Shown here in pieces: positions 24,755 through 32,417 of a DNA stretch of 58,616 nucleotides. This DNA comes from JBFXAN01 sp050184225 (GTDB lineage Bacteria; Chloroflexota; Dehalococcoidia; CAUJGQ01): the NCBI GenBank assembly GCA_050184225.1, contig JBFXAN010000021.1, forward strand, positions 1-58,616. The letters run 5' to 3'. A model generated the notes under the pieces. It had not been told where the DNA came from. It made no database searches and saw nothing but the letters and a program-made list of their open reading frames with translations. The stretch's first letter is position 1, and each line of letters starts with the position of its first letter. The position numbers and the translations under genes are program-made.

Positions 24755-25744
24755 ATGCTGAGCCGGTCTGACCTGGCGCGCGCGTTCGACCGGCTCGACC
24801 GCGAGCATGCCCTCAGCGGGGCGGTCTTGATCGCTCAACGCGGCGCGGTCGTCTTCGAGCGGGCGTACGGGTTCGCCAGCAGGCAACTCGGCGTTCCCAA
24901 CACGCTCGACACGAAATTCCACATCGCTTCGCTCACCAAGATGTTTGTCGCGATGGCCGCGCTCATCCTCTCAGGGCGCGGTCTCATCCGGCTTCATGAC
25001 CGACCGGCCGCCCATATGCCGGAACTGGCCGCGCTCGACGAGGGCATCACGCTTCACCATCTCCTGTCCCATACGTCCGGCTTGCGGGATATCTACGAGG
25101 TCCCGCATCTGCGGTTCGAGATGAGCAGGCTCAAGCACGAGGGAGGGGACCTCCTCCCCTATCTGGCGAGGCAGCCCCAGATGTTCCGCCCGGGGGAAGG
25201 CTGGGGGTACAGCAGCACCGGCTACATCCTGATGGGATATCTCATGGCAAGCGTAACGGGCCTGCCGTTCACCGAAGTGCTGCGGCAGCACGTGCTCGCG
25301 CCCCTGTCCATGGAAAACACCGGTCTCGACGTGCCCCGCAGGATCAACCCCGGCCGGGCATACGGCCACGAGGTCGAGGATGGGCGGCTGGTCAACGCGG
25401 ACAACGACAAGCTGAGCGCGTTTCCCGAAGCGCCCGGCGAACTCTACTCGACGGTGGGGGACCTGAAGAAATGGTGCGACGCGATGTTCGACTGCCCGCT
25501 CGTCTCCCCGCGGACGCTGGCGTCGATGTTCACGCCGCATGCCGAGGCAGGACCCTCGCTCCAGTATGGTTACGGCTGGTTCCTCGGCTCCGACTTTCGG
25601 ATGCATGGCGGCGGCACGCCCGGCTTCGTGTCGCGCATCCGGCAGTATCCAGATCGGCAGGTGAGCCTCATCCTGCTCCTCAACTCCCAGCACGTCAGCC
25701 CGGAGACGATAGTCGACGTGGTAGAGCCACTACTCGTCAGATGA
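24755..25744 (+). CDS. Class C beta-lactamase-related serine hydrolase
   Basis: A 329-residue protein with the SxxK nucleophile motif in HIASLTKMFVAMAAL, the Tyr motif GYSSTGYILMGYL and the third motif MHGGGTPGFVS. GVITLHHLLSHTSGL-type sequence (ITLHHLLSHTSGLRD) is typical. No signal peptide, so cytoplasmic esterase or peptidase activity is more likely than antibiotic resistance. GGGAGG lies before the ATG at 24755. One of three paralogous serine hydrolases in the window. Confidence 0.9.
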   Translation: MLSRSDLARAFDRLDREHALSGAVLIAQRGAVVFERAYGFASRQLGVPNTLDTKFHIASLTKMFVAMAALILSGRGLIRLHDRPAAHMPELAALDEGITLHHLLSHTSGLRDIYEVPHLRFEMSRLKHEGGDLLPYLARQPQMFRPGEGWGYSSTGYILMGYLMASVTGLPFTEVLRQHVLAPLSMENTGLDVPRRINPGRAYGHEVEDGRLVNADNDKLSAFPEAPGELYSTVGDLKKWCDAMFDCPLVSPRTLASMFTPHAEAGPSLQYGYGWFLGSDFRMHGGGTPGFVSRIRQYPDRQVSLILLLNSQHVSPETIVDVVEPLLVR

Positions 25745-25791
25745 GGCCATTCGCCATGTGCTGTGATGATGCGGCTGCGCCATAGAATCCA

Positions 25792-26157
25792 TCAGACGCC
25801 CAGGAGCCGGCTCACATGCAGCGTGAACGGTTCAAAGGTCTGTTGGCGTATAGATCGCACATCTGCAGCGGAAAATGATAAGCAGTCATATCGCGCATCG
25901 CGACTGCGATCGTACAACTCCTGATAGTCGGCGTAATGTAAGCCAAGGTTTGGATCGTGCTGCACGAGCGCATTCCGGCGCTGGTGGCCCGCGGTCCGCA
26001 CCGGCGGACTCTGGCTTACAAAGTAGGCGTCGACCAGATGAAGAGCCGCATAGAACATGGTCGTGACTGACCAGTCCGTAAACGGACCTAGCTCTAACTG
26101 CAAGGACAGTGTCTCGTTATGCCGCCACTTACTGAGATGCTCCACCCTGCTCGCCAT
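25792..26157 (-). CDS. HEPN-domain protein, candidate RNase toxin
   Basis: A 121-residue all-helical protein. FTDWSVTTMFYAALHLVDAY then RRNALVQHDPNL and DYQELYDRSRDARYDCLSFS are HEPN-like; R-N-A-L-V-Q-H is the RX4-6H motif that forms the RNase site in HEPN toxins. Its start overlaps the upstream gene by 29 bases, indicating tight coupling. It is the last of a three-gene minus-strand set with a Phd-like antitoxin and an uncharacterised protein. HEPN identity is from pattern only. Confidence 0.65.
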   Translation of the reverse strand: MASRVEHLSKWRHNETLSLQLELGPFTDWSVTTMFYAALHLVDAYFVSQSPPVRTAGHQRRNALVQHDPNLGLHYADYQELYDRSRDARYDCLSFSAADVRSIRQQTFEPFTLHVSRLLGV

Positions 26158-26614
26158 TTACCGGCACCTCGGGCTCATATCTGTGCAAGAGTTGGACCCG
26201 ATTCTCCGGCAAGAACTCCGCAGGCGGACGCCCTCCAAATTCGGTGAGGTTGACGAGCCGAAAGTCGACATCGATGCCGGGATGCGCGTGCAGCACCTCG
26301 GCTTGGGCTTGGTAGATCGGATTGCGAAGCGCGCGATTGAACGGTTCAGCATCGATGAAGGTTGTGATGCACGGTTCGTCATCGGCAAAACTCAGATAGA
26401 CAGCACGCGCCTGCGGCAGTTGCCGCATTGCCCGCACGAATTCTGATACCAGCAAACGCAACTGCTCAGGGTGTACGACCAGTGTCACAGACGAGGTGTG
26501 GCTCATGCCCGCAGCATATGTGCGGAGAATTCTCTCGGTATCCATATCGAATGCCGACCCTCCAATACGCTTGGTGGCTGAACCACCGACGGTCGACGTA
26601 TCGCCGTCGCTCAT
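26129..26614 (-). CDS. Uncharacterised protein between Phd-like and HEPN genes
   Basis: A 161-residue protein of no recognised family. SSVTLVVHPEQLRLLVSEFV and RAVYLSFADDEPCITTFIDA then VLHAHPGIDVDFRLVNLTEF suggest an alpha/beta fold. Its place before a HEPN gene recalls minimal nucleotidyltransferase antitoxins, but the GSxxxG and DxD motifs of those enzymes are not evident. Starts in an ATGA overlap with the Phd gene; internal ATGs at 26545 and 26506 are possible. Role as antitoxin or adaptor is inference. Confidence 0.6.
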   Translation of the reverse strand: MSDGDTSTVGGSATKRIGGSAFDMDTERILRTYAAGMSHTSSVTLVVHPEQLRLLVSEFVRAMRQLPQARAVYLSFADDEPCITTFIDAEPFNRALRNPIYQAQAEVLHAHPGIDVDFRLVNLTEFGGRPPAEFLPENRVQLLHRYEPEVPVNGEQGGASQ

Positions 26615-26844
26615 GCAAATGCAGTAAAGACATCGACGGCCAGCGGCGCATCAAAATCATCAGGCACAGCGAAATCCCCGGCCGCCAGTCCATACGGGCG
26701 AGGCTGCGTCGCCTCTGTTGCAACTGGCCGCAGTTCGGCAACCGGCTCACCGTCACGAAGGATGAGCACGATCTCACCTGCCTCCACACGCCCGAGATAC
26801 GCAGCCAGGTTCTGCTCGATGTCGCTGACCGAGATAGCAATCAT
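26611..26844 (-). CDS. Phd/YefM-like antitoxin
   Basis: A 77-residue protein: ISVSDIEQNLAAYLGRVEAG then EIVLILRDGEPVAELRPV is the Phd DNA-binding domain. The C-terminal part is short and acidic. No PIN gene follows; instead it overlaps a gene of unknown family which overlaps a HEPN gene. An ATG at 26880 is in frame, but the family start is at 26844. The protein may repress its own operon. Confidence 0.75.
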   Translation of the reverse strand: MIAISVSDIEQNLAAYLGRVEAGEIVLILRDGEPVAELRPVATEATQPRPYGLAAGDFAVPDDFDAPLAVDVFTAFA

Positions 26845-27286
26845 GAGCCAATTGTACGCGGCCGGCCATCCCGCCCGCACTCACTGTACCGTGGCCGTCG
26901 TCCTGTCATCCGCTGTGTCCCCCACCGTTCGCGTATCCGATTCCATTATCTCGTCCAGAAGAACTGACGACGCCACGCGATCGTGGAAGACAACGTCACT
27001 ATCCTCCGCGATCGCTCTCCGTAGCTTCAGATGGTTCAGCTCTCTTGCCCGCTCCATTGTTACGCAGCAGGGATACCGTGCTGTCTCCGCTCGGCCAGCC
27101 GGGCGTGCACCGGAGCCATCGGCCACGATCTTGGACGACTGCACGCTGCAGCCCACCCAGAGATCTGCCGCCGAGCGGGTTCGGCGGGGCGGAGCGGCAC
27201 TCCGAGATATACTGCAGCAACGGTCGTGGCCGGGTCCCGGCTGGGCTTGGTCCGCTCGTGTCGGTCGGGAGCAGCGAGGTGAGCTC
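26845..27286. other. Gap upstream of second serine hydrolase
   Basis: No gene that I can support. Open frames on both strands are Arg/Ser-rich. A 58-residue minus-strand stretch ending at 26881 (MERARELNHLKLRRAIAEDS) could be a small protein but lacks family resemblance. The left end should carry the divergent promoter of the Phd/HEPN operon. Confidence 0.3.
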
Positions 27287-28453
27287 ATGGTCGTGCAGAG
27301 CAGCGTGGACGCGGTGTTGGAACAGGCAGTCGCGACCGGGGCCGTGCCCGGGGTGGTCGCCCTGGCAGCCGATGCACGCGACGTCATCTATGTCGGCGCC
27401 TTCGGCCGGCGCGGCCTCGATGGGCCGCAGCCGATAACGCCGGACACGATCCTGCGCATCGCCTCGATGACAAAGCTGGTCACCTGTGTCGCCGCCCTCC
27501 AACTGGTCGAGCGCGATGCCCTGTCGCTCGACGCGCCGCTCGGACAGTTGCTGCCGGCGTTGGCGGCGCCGCAGGTGCTGGACGGCTTCGCCGACGACGG
27601 CCGGCCACAGCTGCGGCCCGCGCGCCGGCCGATCACACTGCGCCACCTGCTGACGCACACGGCCGGCTTTGGCTACCACATCTGGAACGCGGCGCTGAAC
27701 CGCTACCGGCAGGGCGGCGGTGCCGAGCTCACGGGCAAAATGGCGACGCTCGGGGCACCGCTCGTGTTCGACCCCGGCGACGGCTGGGAATATGGCATCA
27801 ACATCGATTGGGTGGGCGAGGCCGTTGAACAGGCCAGCGGCCGCTCGCTGGAGGATTATCTGCAGGAGCAGATCTTTCAGCCCCTCGGCATGCACGACAC
27901 CGGGTTTCTGCTCACGCCGGAGCGTGAAGCGCGAGTGGCGCGCCTGCATCGGCGTCATCTGGACGGTTCGCTCACGCCCGTCCCGCCGGAGCCGTGGCGC
28001 CCACCCGTCTTCTTCGCCGGGGGCGGCGGCCTCTACTCAACCGGTCCCGACTACCTCCGCTTCCTCCAGGCTCTCCTCCACGGCGGCACGCGGGACGGCG
28101 TCCAGATCCTGCAGCCGGACAGCGTCGCCCAACTCTTCGCCAACCAGATTGGCGACCTCGCGGTGCCGCCCTTCCGCACGGCCGTGCCGGCCCTCTCCAA
28201 CGACGGCAACTTCTTCCCCGGCATGGTGAAGCGCTGGAGTCTGGGCGGGATGCTGACCACCGAAGCGGCGTCGACCGGCCGCTGTGCCGGCAGTCTCTCC
28301 TGGTGTGGGCTCTTCAACTCCTACTACTGGCTCGACCCGACGCGGCGACTCACGGGGGTGCTCAGTGCGCAGATCACGCCGTTCTTCGATCCGGCCGTCC
28401 TTGACCTCGCGGAGCAGTTCGAGCAGGCGATCTACGCCGCCCACGGAGCATGA
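27287..28453 (+). CDS. Class C beta-lactamase-related serine hydrolase
   Basis: A 388-residue protein with RIASMTKLVTCVAALQLVER (SxxK), the EYGINIDWVGEAVEQASGRS segment in place of YxN, and LRHLLTHTAGFGYHIWN. GCAGSLSWCGLFNSYYWLDP occupies the third-motif region. It resembles EstB-like esterases. The open frame extends 525 bases upstream, but the ATG at 27287 follows GAGGTGAGC and starts the family N-terminus. Cytoplasmic; substrate unknown. Confidence 0.88.
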   Translation: MVVQSSVDAVLEQAVATGAVPGVVALAADARDVIYVGAFGRRGLDGPQPITPDTILRIASMTKLVTCVAALQLVERDALSLDAPLGQLLPALAAPQVLDGFADDGRPQLRPARRPITLRHLLTHTAGFGYHIWNAALNRYRQGGGAELTGKMATLGAPLVFDPGDGWEYGINIDWVGEAVEQASGRSLEDYLQEQIFQPLGMHDTGFLLTPEREARVARLHRRHLDGSLTPVPPEPWRPPVFFAGGGGLYSTGPDYLRFLQALLHGGTRDGVQILQPDSVAQLFANQIGDLAVPPFRTAVPALSNDGNFFPGMVKRWSLGGMLTTEAASTGRCAGSLSWCGLFNSYYWLDPTRRLTGVLSAQITPFFDPAVLDLAEQFEQAIYAAHGA

Positions 28454-28760
28454 CGCCGGCCGGCGCGCGGGAACACATACCGGCCGCTGCATCCAGCGCC
28501 ATGGACGCCTGCCGATTGACGTTCGCATCGCCCGCCGCCTACCCTCCCTTCGTGATCCGCCCCACCCGCAACGGCGGGCGGACCCGGATCAAACGATCAA
28601 TCGAACAATCAAGCGCGACGCCGGATTGCGAATCTGGCCCAACAAGACAAGCAACTCGTCCAGATTCACGGCGCAACGCCATCGCGCAAAACGATTCAAT
28701 CAAGAGCCGCGCGGCCCCGGCCTCCTCCGCCGGCCGCAGCACGAATGGGGGGTGAACGCC
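28454..28760. other. Intergenic region, no feature seen
   Basis: No gene, hairpin or clear promoter recognised. GGGGGGTGAAC before 28761 can act as ribosome-binding site for the dienelactone hydrolase gene. Confidence 0.35.
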
Positions 28761-29537
28761 ATGACCTACGAGGGGATGCTCGCCGAAACCGTCACCATCC
28801 GCGGCAACAACGGCGATGAGATCGACGCCTACTACGCCCGCCCCCTCGGCGCCGGCCCCTTCCCCGGCGTCGTCGTCATCCACCACGCCCCCGGCTGGGA
28901 CGAGTGGTGCAAAGAGGTGGCGCGCAAGTTCGCCCACCACGGCTATGCCGCGATCGACCCCAACCTCTATCACCGCGCTGGTCCCGGCAGCCCCGACGAT
29001 GTCGCCGCCCGCGTCCGCGGCGCCGGCGGCGTCCCCGACGACCAGGTGATGGGCGACCTCACCGGCGCGATCGAGTTCCTCCGCGCCCAACCCTACGCCA
29101 ACGGCAAGGTCGGCATGATCGGCTTCTGCTCCGGCGGCCGCCACACCTACCTCGCCGCCTGCCGCCTCTCCGGCATCGACGCCGCCGTCGATTGCTGGGG
29201 CGGCAGTGTCATCGTCGACGACCCCGCCCAGCTCACCCCGCAGCGCCCCGTCGCCCCGATCGACCTCACCGAAAACCTCAGTGCCCCCCTCCTCGGCATC
29301 TTCGGCAACGACGACCGCAACCCCACCCCCGACCAGGTGAACCGCACCGAAGAAGTCCTCCAACGCCTCGGCAAGCCCTACGCGTTCCACCGCTACGACG
29401 GCGCCGGTCACGGCTTCTTCGCCACCGATCGTCCCGGCTACCGTCCCGAACAGGCCGTCGACGCCTGGCAGAAGGTCTTCGCCTTCTACGAGCAGCATCT
29501 AACCACACCGACGCCGGTTGCGGCCGGCGCCCGGTAG
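28761..29537 (+). CDS. Dienelactone hydrolase family protein
   Basis: A 258-residue alpha/beta hydrolase. The nucleophile is Cys in KVGMIGFCSGGRHTYLAA, the acid lies in GIFGNDDRNPTPDQ, and the His in DGAGHGFFATDRPGY. The N-terminal ETVTIRGNNGDEIDAYYARP strand pair is typical. These enzymes open lactones from aromatic-ring cleavage or act as general esterases. The start at 28761 is preferred; GTG nine bases earlier is possible. Nine bases separate it from the next gene. Confidence 0.9.
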   Translation: MTYEGMLAETVTIRGNNGDEIDAYYARPLGAGPFPGVVVIHHAPGWDEWCKEVARKFAHHGYAAIDPNLYHRAGPGSPDDVAARVRGAGGVPDDQVMGDLTGAIEFLRAQPYANGKVGMIGFCSGGRHTYLAACRLSGIDAAVDCWGGSVIVDDPAQLTPQRPVAPIDLTENLSAPLLGIFGNDDRNPTPDQVNRTEEVLQRLGKPYAFHRYDGAGHGFFATDRPGYRPEQAVDAWQKVFAFYEQHLTTPTPVAAGAR

Positions 29538-29546
29538 GAGCGGATC

Positions 29547-29819
29547 ATGTGTACCTACATCACCGAGAAAGCATTGATCTCCGGCAGCGCCAAGGGTCCG
29601 AACGGCTGGATGACCGTCGACACCGCCAACGTCTACTTCGACCACCCCTACCACGCCCCGCTCGATCACGCCCTCAACATCGACTTCGTCAATGAGTCCG
29701 GCGGCCCCGGCGCCCGCGTCGCCGTCGAGCTCAGCGCCGAGTCCGCCCGCGAGCTGATCAAGAAGATCGAGGCCGCCCTCGCCAGCGGCGAAGTCGCCCA
29801 CGCCGCCGACACCCAATGA
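29547..29819 (+). CDS. DUF6295-like small protein
   Basis: A 90-residue protein: MCTYITEKALISGSAKGPNG, then FDHPYHAPLDHALNIDFVNE and AVELSAESARELIKKIEAAL. I recognise this as a small uncharacterised family often encoded near catabolic enzymes. AGGAGC precedes the ATG. It is almost certainly co-transcribed with the dienelactone hydrolase. Function unknown. Confidence 0.72.
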   Translation: MCTYITEKALISGSAKGPNGWMTVDTANVYFDHPYHAPLDHALNIDFVNESGGPGARVAVELSAESARELIKKIEAALASGEVAHAADTQ

Positions 29820-29821
29820 CG

Positions 29822-29885
29822 AACCACCAGGGCACCAAGACACAAAGAGAAACCTGAACTCTGCGTTCTCTGCGCCTCTGTGGTT
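29822..29885. repeat. Imperfect hairpin element after DUF6295-like gene
   Basis: The ends AACCACC and GTGGTT pair, with imperfect complementarity between the purine-rich left arm (CACCAAGACACAAAGAGA) and the right arm (TTCTCTGCGCCTCTG). Wording is shared with the elements at 12172 and 37238. It may terminate transcription of the upstream pair. Confidence 0.5.
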
Positions 29886-29949
29886 AAGCCCTCTCGTCCG
29901 CTTGCCGCAGATCACAGGCTGCCGTATCGTCGGCGGACGGAGGGATGCT

Positions 29950-30828
29950 ATGCGGCTTGGATTCATCGGCACCGGCAAGATCGGCAACCCCATGGCGCGC
30001 AACCTGATCGGCGCGGGCCACGACCTCGTCGTCAACGACCTGCGCCCCGCCGCCTGCGCCAATCTCCTCGAGCTCGGCGCCACCTGGGCCGAGAGCCCGG
30101 CCGCCGTGGCCGCGCAGACCGGCGTGATCTTCACCTCGCTGCCCGGCCCCGCCGAGATCGAGGCCGTGCTCACCGGCCCCACCGGCATCCTCGCCGGCGC
30201 CCAGCCGGGATCCGTCTACTTCGACCTGAGCACGAACGCACCATCGACGGCGCGACGCCTGGCGGCGCTGGCGGCCGAGCGCGGCGTCACCTACCTCGAT
30301 TCACCCGTCAGCGGCGGCGTCAGCGGCGCCGAGAAGGCGACGCTGGCGGTGATGGTCGGCGGCGACCGCGCCACCTTCGACTCGCACCGGCCCCTGCTCG
30401 AGGCGATCGGCGCCAACGTCTTCCACCTCGGCGATGTCGGCGCCGGCTGCACGGCGAAGCTGGCCAACAACCTGATCGCGCTCGGCGTCTCTCATCTGCT
30501 CAACGAGTCCCTGGTGATGGGCGTCAAGGCCGGCATCGACGCGCAGACCCTCTACGAGGTGATGAACGTCGCCTCCGCCAGCCGCTTCGTCCAGGGCATC
30601 CCCCGCCTCCTCGAACGCCACTTCGACGAACCCACCTTCACCCTCGCCCTGGCGGCCAAAGACGTCGGCCTCGCCGTCGCCCTCGGCCGAGAACACGGCG
30701 TGCCCATGCCCGCCTCCGCCGCGATCGAGCAGGCGCTCCTCGCCGCTACCGCCGCCGGCCACGGTGAACGCGCCTCCAGCGCCTCGATGCTCTGGCTGGA
30801 GTCACTCACCGGCGTCGAAGCGCGATGA
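29950..30828 (+). CDS. 3-hydroxyisobutyrate dehydrogenase-family oxidoreductase
   Basis: A 292-residue beta-hydroxyacid dehydrogenase: MRLGFIGTGKIGNPMARNLI (Rossmann GxGxxG), YLDSPVSGGVSGAEKATLAV (substrate-binding signature), and GAGCTAKLANNLIALGVSHL (catalytic Lys in the KLxNN motif). It oxidises a beta-hydroxyacid or reduces a semialdehyde with NAD(P). The start is at the ATG at 29950, where the family begins. No adjacent gene defines the substrate. Confidence 0.92.
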   Translation: MRLGFIGTGKIGNPMARNLIGAGHDLVVNDLRPAACANLLELGATWAESPAAVAAQTGVIFTSLPGPAEIEAVLTGPTGILAGAQPGSVYFDLSTNAPSTARRLAALAAERGVTYLDSPVSGGVSGAEKATLAVMVGGDRATFDSHRPLLEAIGANVFHLGDVGAGCTAKLANNLIALGVSHLLNESLVMGVKAGIDAQTLYEVMNVASASRFVQGIPRLLERHFDEPTFTLALAAKDVGLAVALGREHGVPMPASAAIEQALLAATAAGHGERASSASMLWLESLTGVEAR

Positions 30829-30873
30829 CCGTATGCCGTGTTCCTGGATGTACACAGCCGGGGAAAGGTCACG

Positions 30874-31629
30874 CTACAGATCGATGATCATGCCGTCTTC
30901 GGCGACCTCTGCCTCAGCGTCGGCAGCACGCCGGTGCATATCGGCGTCGAGGTGAGTGAGGATCAGGCGCTTGCAGGTGAGCCGGTCCCGATGCTCCATG
31001 ATCGCGCGATGGCTGACCATGGATGACGTGGGCGAATCGAAGGTGTACGCCAGGCAGATGAAGAGGTCCGTATCCGCTGCCACGTCGAGCAGCGTGTCGG
31101 TCCAGGCGGTGTCGCCGGAGTAGCCGATCGTCCTGCCGCCGACCGCGACGCGTAATGCCACCGCCTCCGGTGTGTGGACCACAGGAAACGCCGTCACGCG
31201 CGCCGGCCCGATCGCGGTTTCGCGCATCGGCTCCAACGTGACGAACTCGACCAGCCCGGCGTCCCACGCCGGTGCGACGTACTCCTCGTAGCCGAACGCC
31301 CGGATCGCCATCCGCACGCGGCCTTCGGTTTCAGGCGGGCCGGCGATCCGGATTGGGCCTCGGCGGGCCGCGACATCGCGCGCTTGCAGCGCCGCCTGCA
31401 GGATCAGAAACGGCAGCCCGCCGAAGTGATCGCCGTGCAGGTGGGTGAGCAGAACGGCGTCAATAGTCTCCGGCTCGATCCCGGCGCGCGCCATCCCGAC
31501 CAGCGCCATGGCGCCGCAGTCGAGCATGATCTGCCCCTCGTCGCTCTCGACGACGATGCACGACTGCATCCGCCCGCCGGGCGCGAACGGGCTGCCCGTA
31601 CCGAGAAACCGAACGCGAACCTCACTCAT
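30874..31629 (-). CDS. MBL-fold metallo-hydrolase (RNase Z-like)
   Basis: A 251-residue metallo-beta-lactamase-fold protein: VRFLGTGSPFAPGGRMQSCI, LLTHLHGDHFGGLPFLIL (HxHxDH), VTAFPVVHTPEAVAL and TIGYSGDTAWTDTLL, ending KRLILTHLDADM. This is the arylsulfatase/RNase Z-like branch. Its proximity to an arylsulfatase gene on the same strand is notable, but a functional link is not proved. Starts at the ATG at 31629 and overlaps the Uma2 gene by eight bases. Confidence 0.9.
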   Translation of the reverse strand: MSEVRVRFLGTGSPFAPGGRMQSCIVVESDEGQIMLDCGAMALVGMARAGIEPETIDAVLLTHLHGDHFGGLPFLILQAALQARDVAARRGPIRIAGPPETEGRVRMAIRAFGYEEYVAPAWDAGLVEFVTLEPMRETAIGPARVTAFPVVHTPEAVALRVAVGGRTIGYSGDTAWTDTLLDVAADTDLFICLAYTFDSPTSSMVSHRAIMEHRDRLTCKRLILTHLDADMHRRAADAEAEVAEDGMIIDL

Positions 31630-32359
31630 CCGGCGTCCTGCCGGCGCGTGATTCCAGGCGGGCGATCCGATCTTCGAGCTGTGCGATCCGCTGCTCCGCT
31701 CGTTCCGTGCGTTCGGCGGAGGTCGGCAGCAGCGTTCCATCGGGTGTCATCCACCGCAGCCAGGTCGCCTCGATCGTGCCGTACGTGCCCTGCCAGCAGG
31801 TCAACATCAGTCCCAGCCGGTTGCTCAACAGCCTGCCGCCGGCATCGACCGGGATCGCCTCATAGACGCCGTCGCGCATGGTGAAGCCGGCCAGTTCACC
31901 GGAGAAAGGGTCATACCAGAAGTACTCCGGCACACGCGGGTCATCCTGATAGACTCGCTTCCTCTCACCCTTGTCGACCGTGGCCATGCTGTCGGACAGG
32001 AGTTCGATGATCAGATCCGGCCCCTTCCCCTCCTGCCATACCACCCAGCTCTTGCGCTCCCGCCGCGTTGTGCCGAGCACGACGAAGAAGTCTGGACCGC
32101 GAAAGTCCCGATCCCGTACCTGGTCGAGGCTGAAGTAGAGGAACATGTCCCCGCCGACAAAGATGTCCTCTCGATCAGCCCAGTGCAGCTCAAGCGTCTC
32201 GATCAGCAGGTTCATCTGCAGGCGATGGCGGGGCGAATCCATGGGCAGGTCATCCGAGTACGGTAGCTCGTCCTCCGTGGGCGGCCGGAGCAGTTCTCCC
32301 TCGGGCAGGTTGTCTGGTCGCACGCGCTGCATGGCGGCACCGTGTCCCTTCGCCGGCAT
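31622..32359 (-). CDS. Uma2 family protein (DUF820) with C-terminal coiled coil
   Basis: A 245-residue protein of the PD-(D/E)XK nuclease-like Uma2 family. DFRGPDFFVVLGTTRRERKS and GPDLIIELLSDSMATVDKGE with RKRVYQ hold the predicted Asp, Glu and Lys. The last 30 residues (ERTERAEQRIAQLEDRIARL) form a heptad coiled coil common in this family. The ATG at 32359 is chosen; an alternative is 32332. Uma2 proteins are abundant in cyanobacteria and Chloroflexota and their role is unknown. A second Uma2 gene at 51243 is frameshifted. Confidence 0.85.
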   Translation of the reverse strand: MPAKGHGAAMQRVRPDNLPEGELLRPPTEDELPYSDDLPMDSPRHRLQMNLLIETLELHWADREDIFVGGDMFLYFSLDQVRDRDFRGPDFFVVLGTTRRERKSWVVWQEGKGPDLIIELLSDSMATVDKGERKRVYQDDPRVPEYFWYDPFSGELAGFTMRDGVYEAIPVDAGGRLLSNRLGLMLTCWQGTYGTIEATWLRWMTPDGTLLPTSAERTERAEQRIAQLEDRIARLESRAGRTPDE

Positions 32360-32417
32360 CAGATGACTACCCTCATCCTGCCAAACGCCCGCGCGGTCGA
32401 CAACCAGACCGCAAACG

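Noticed and set aside
26881..27387. Minus-strand frame overlapping the second serine hydrolase start
   Set aside because: Thr/Arg/Ser-rich and antisense over part of its length; only its last 58 residues look at all protein-like, which is not enough to call a gene.
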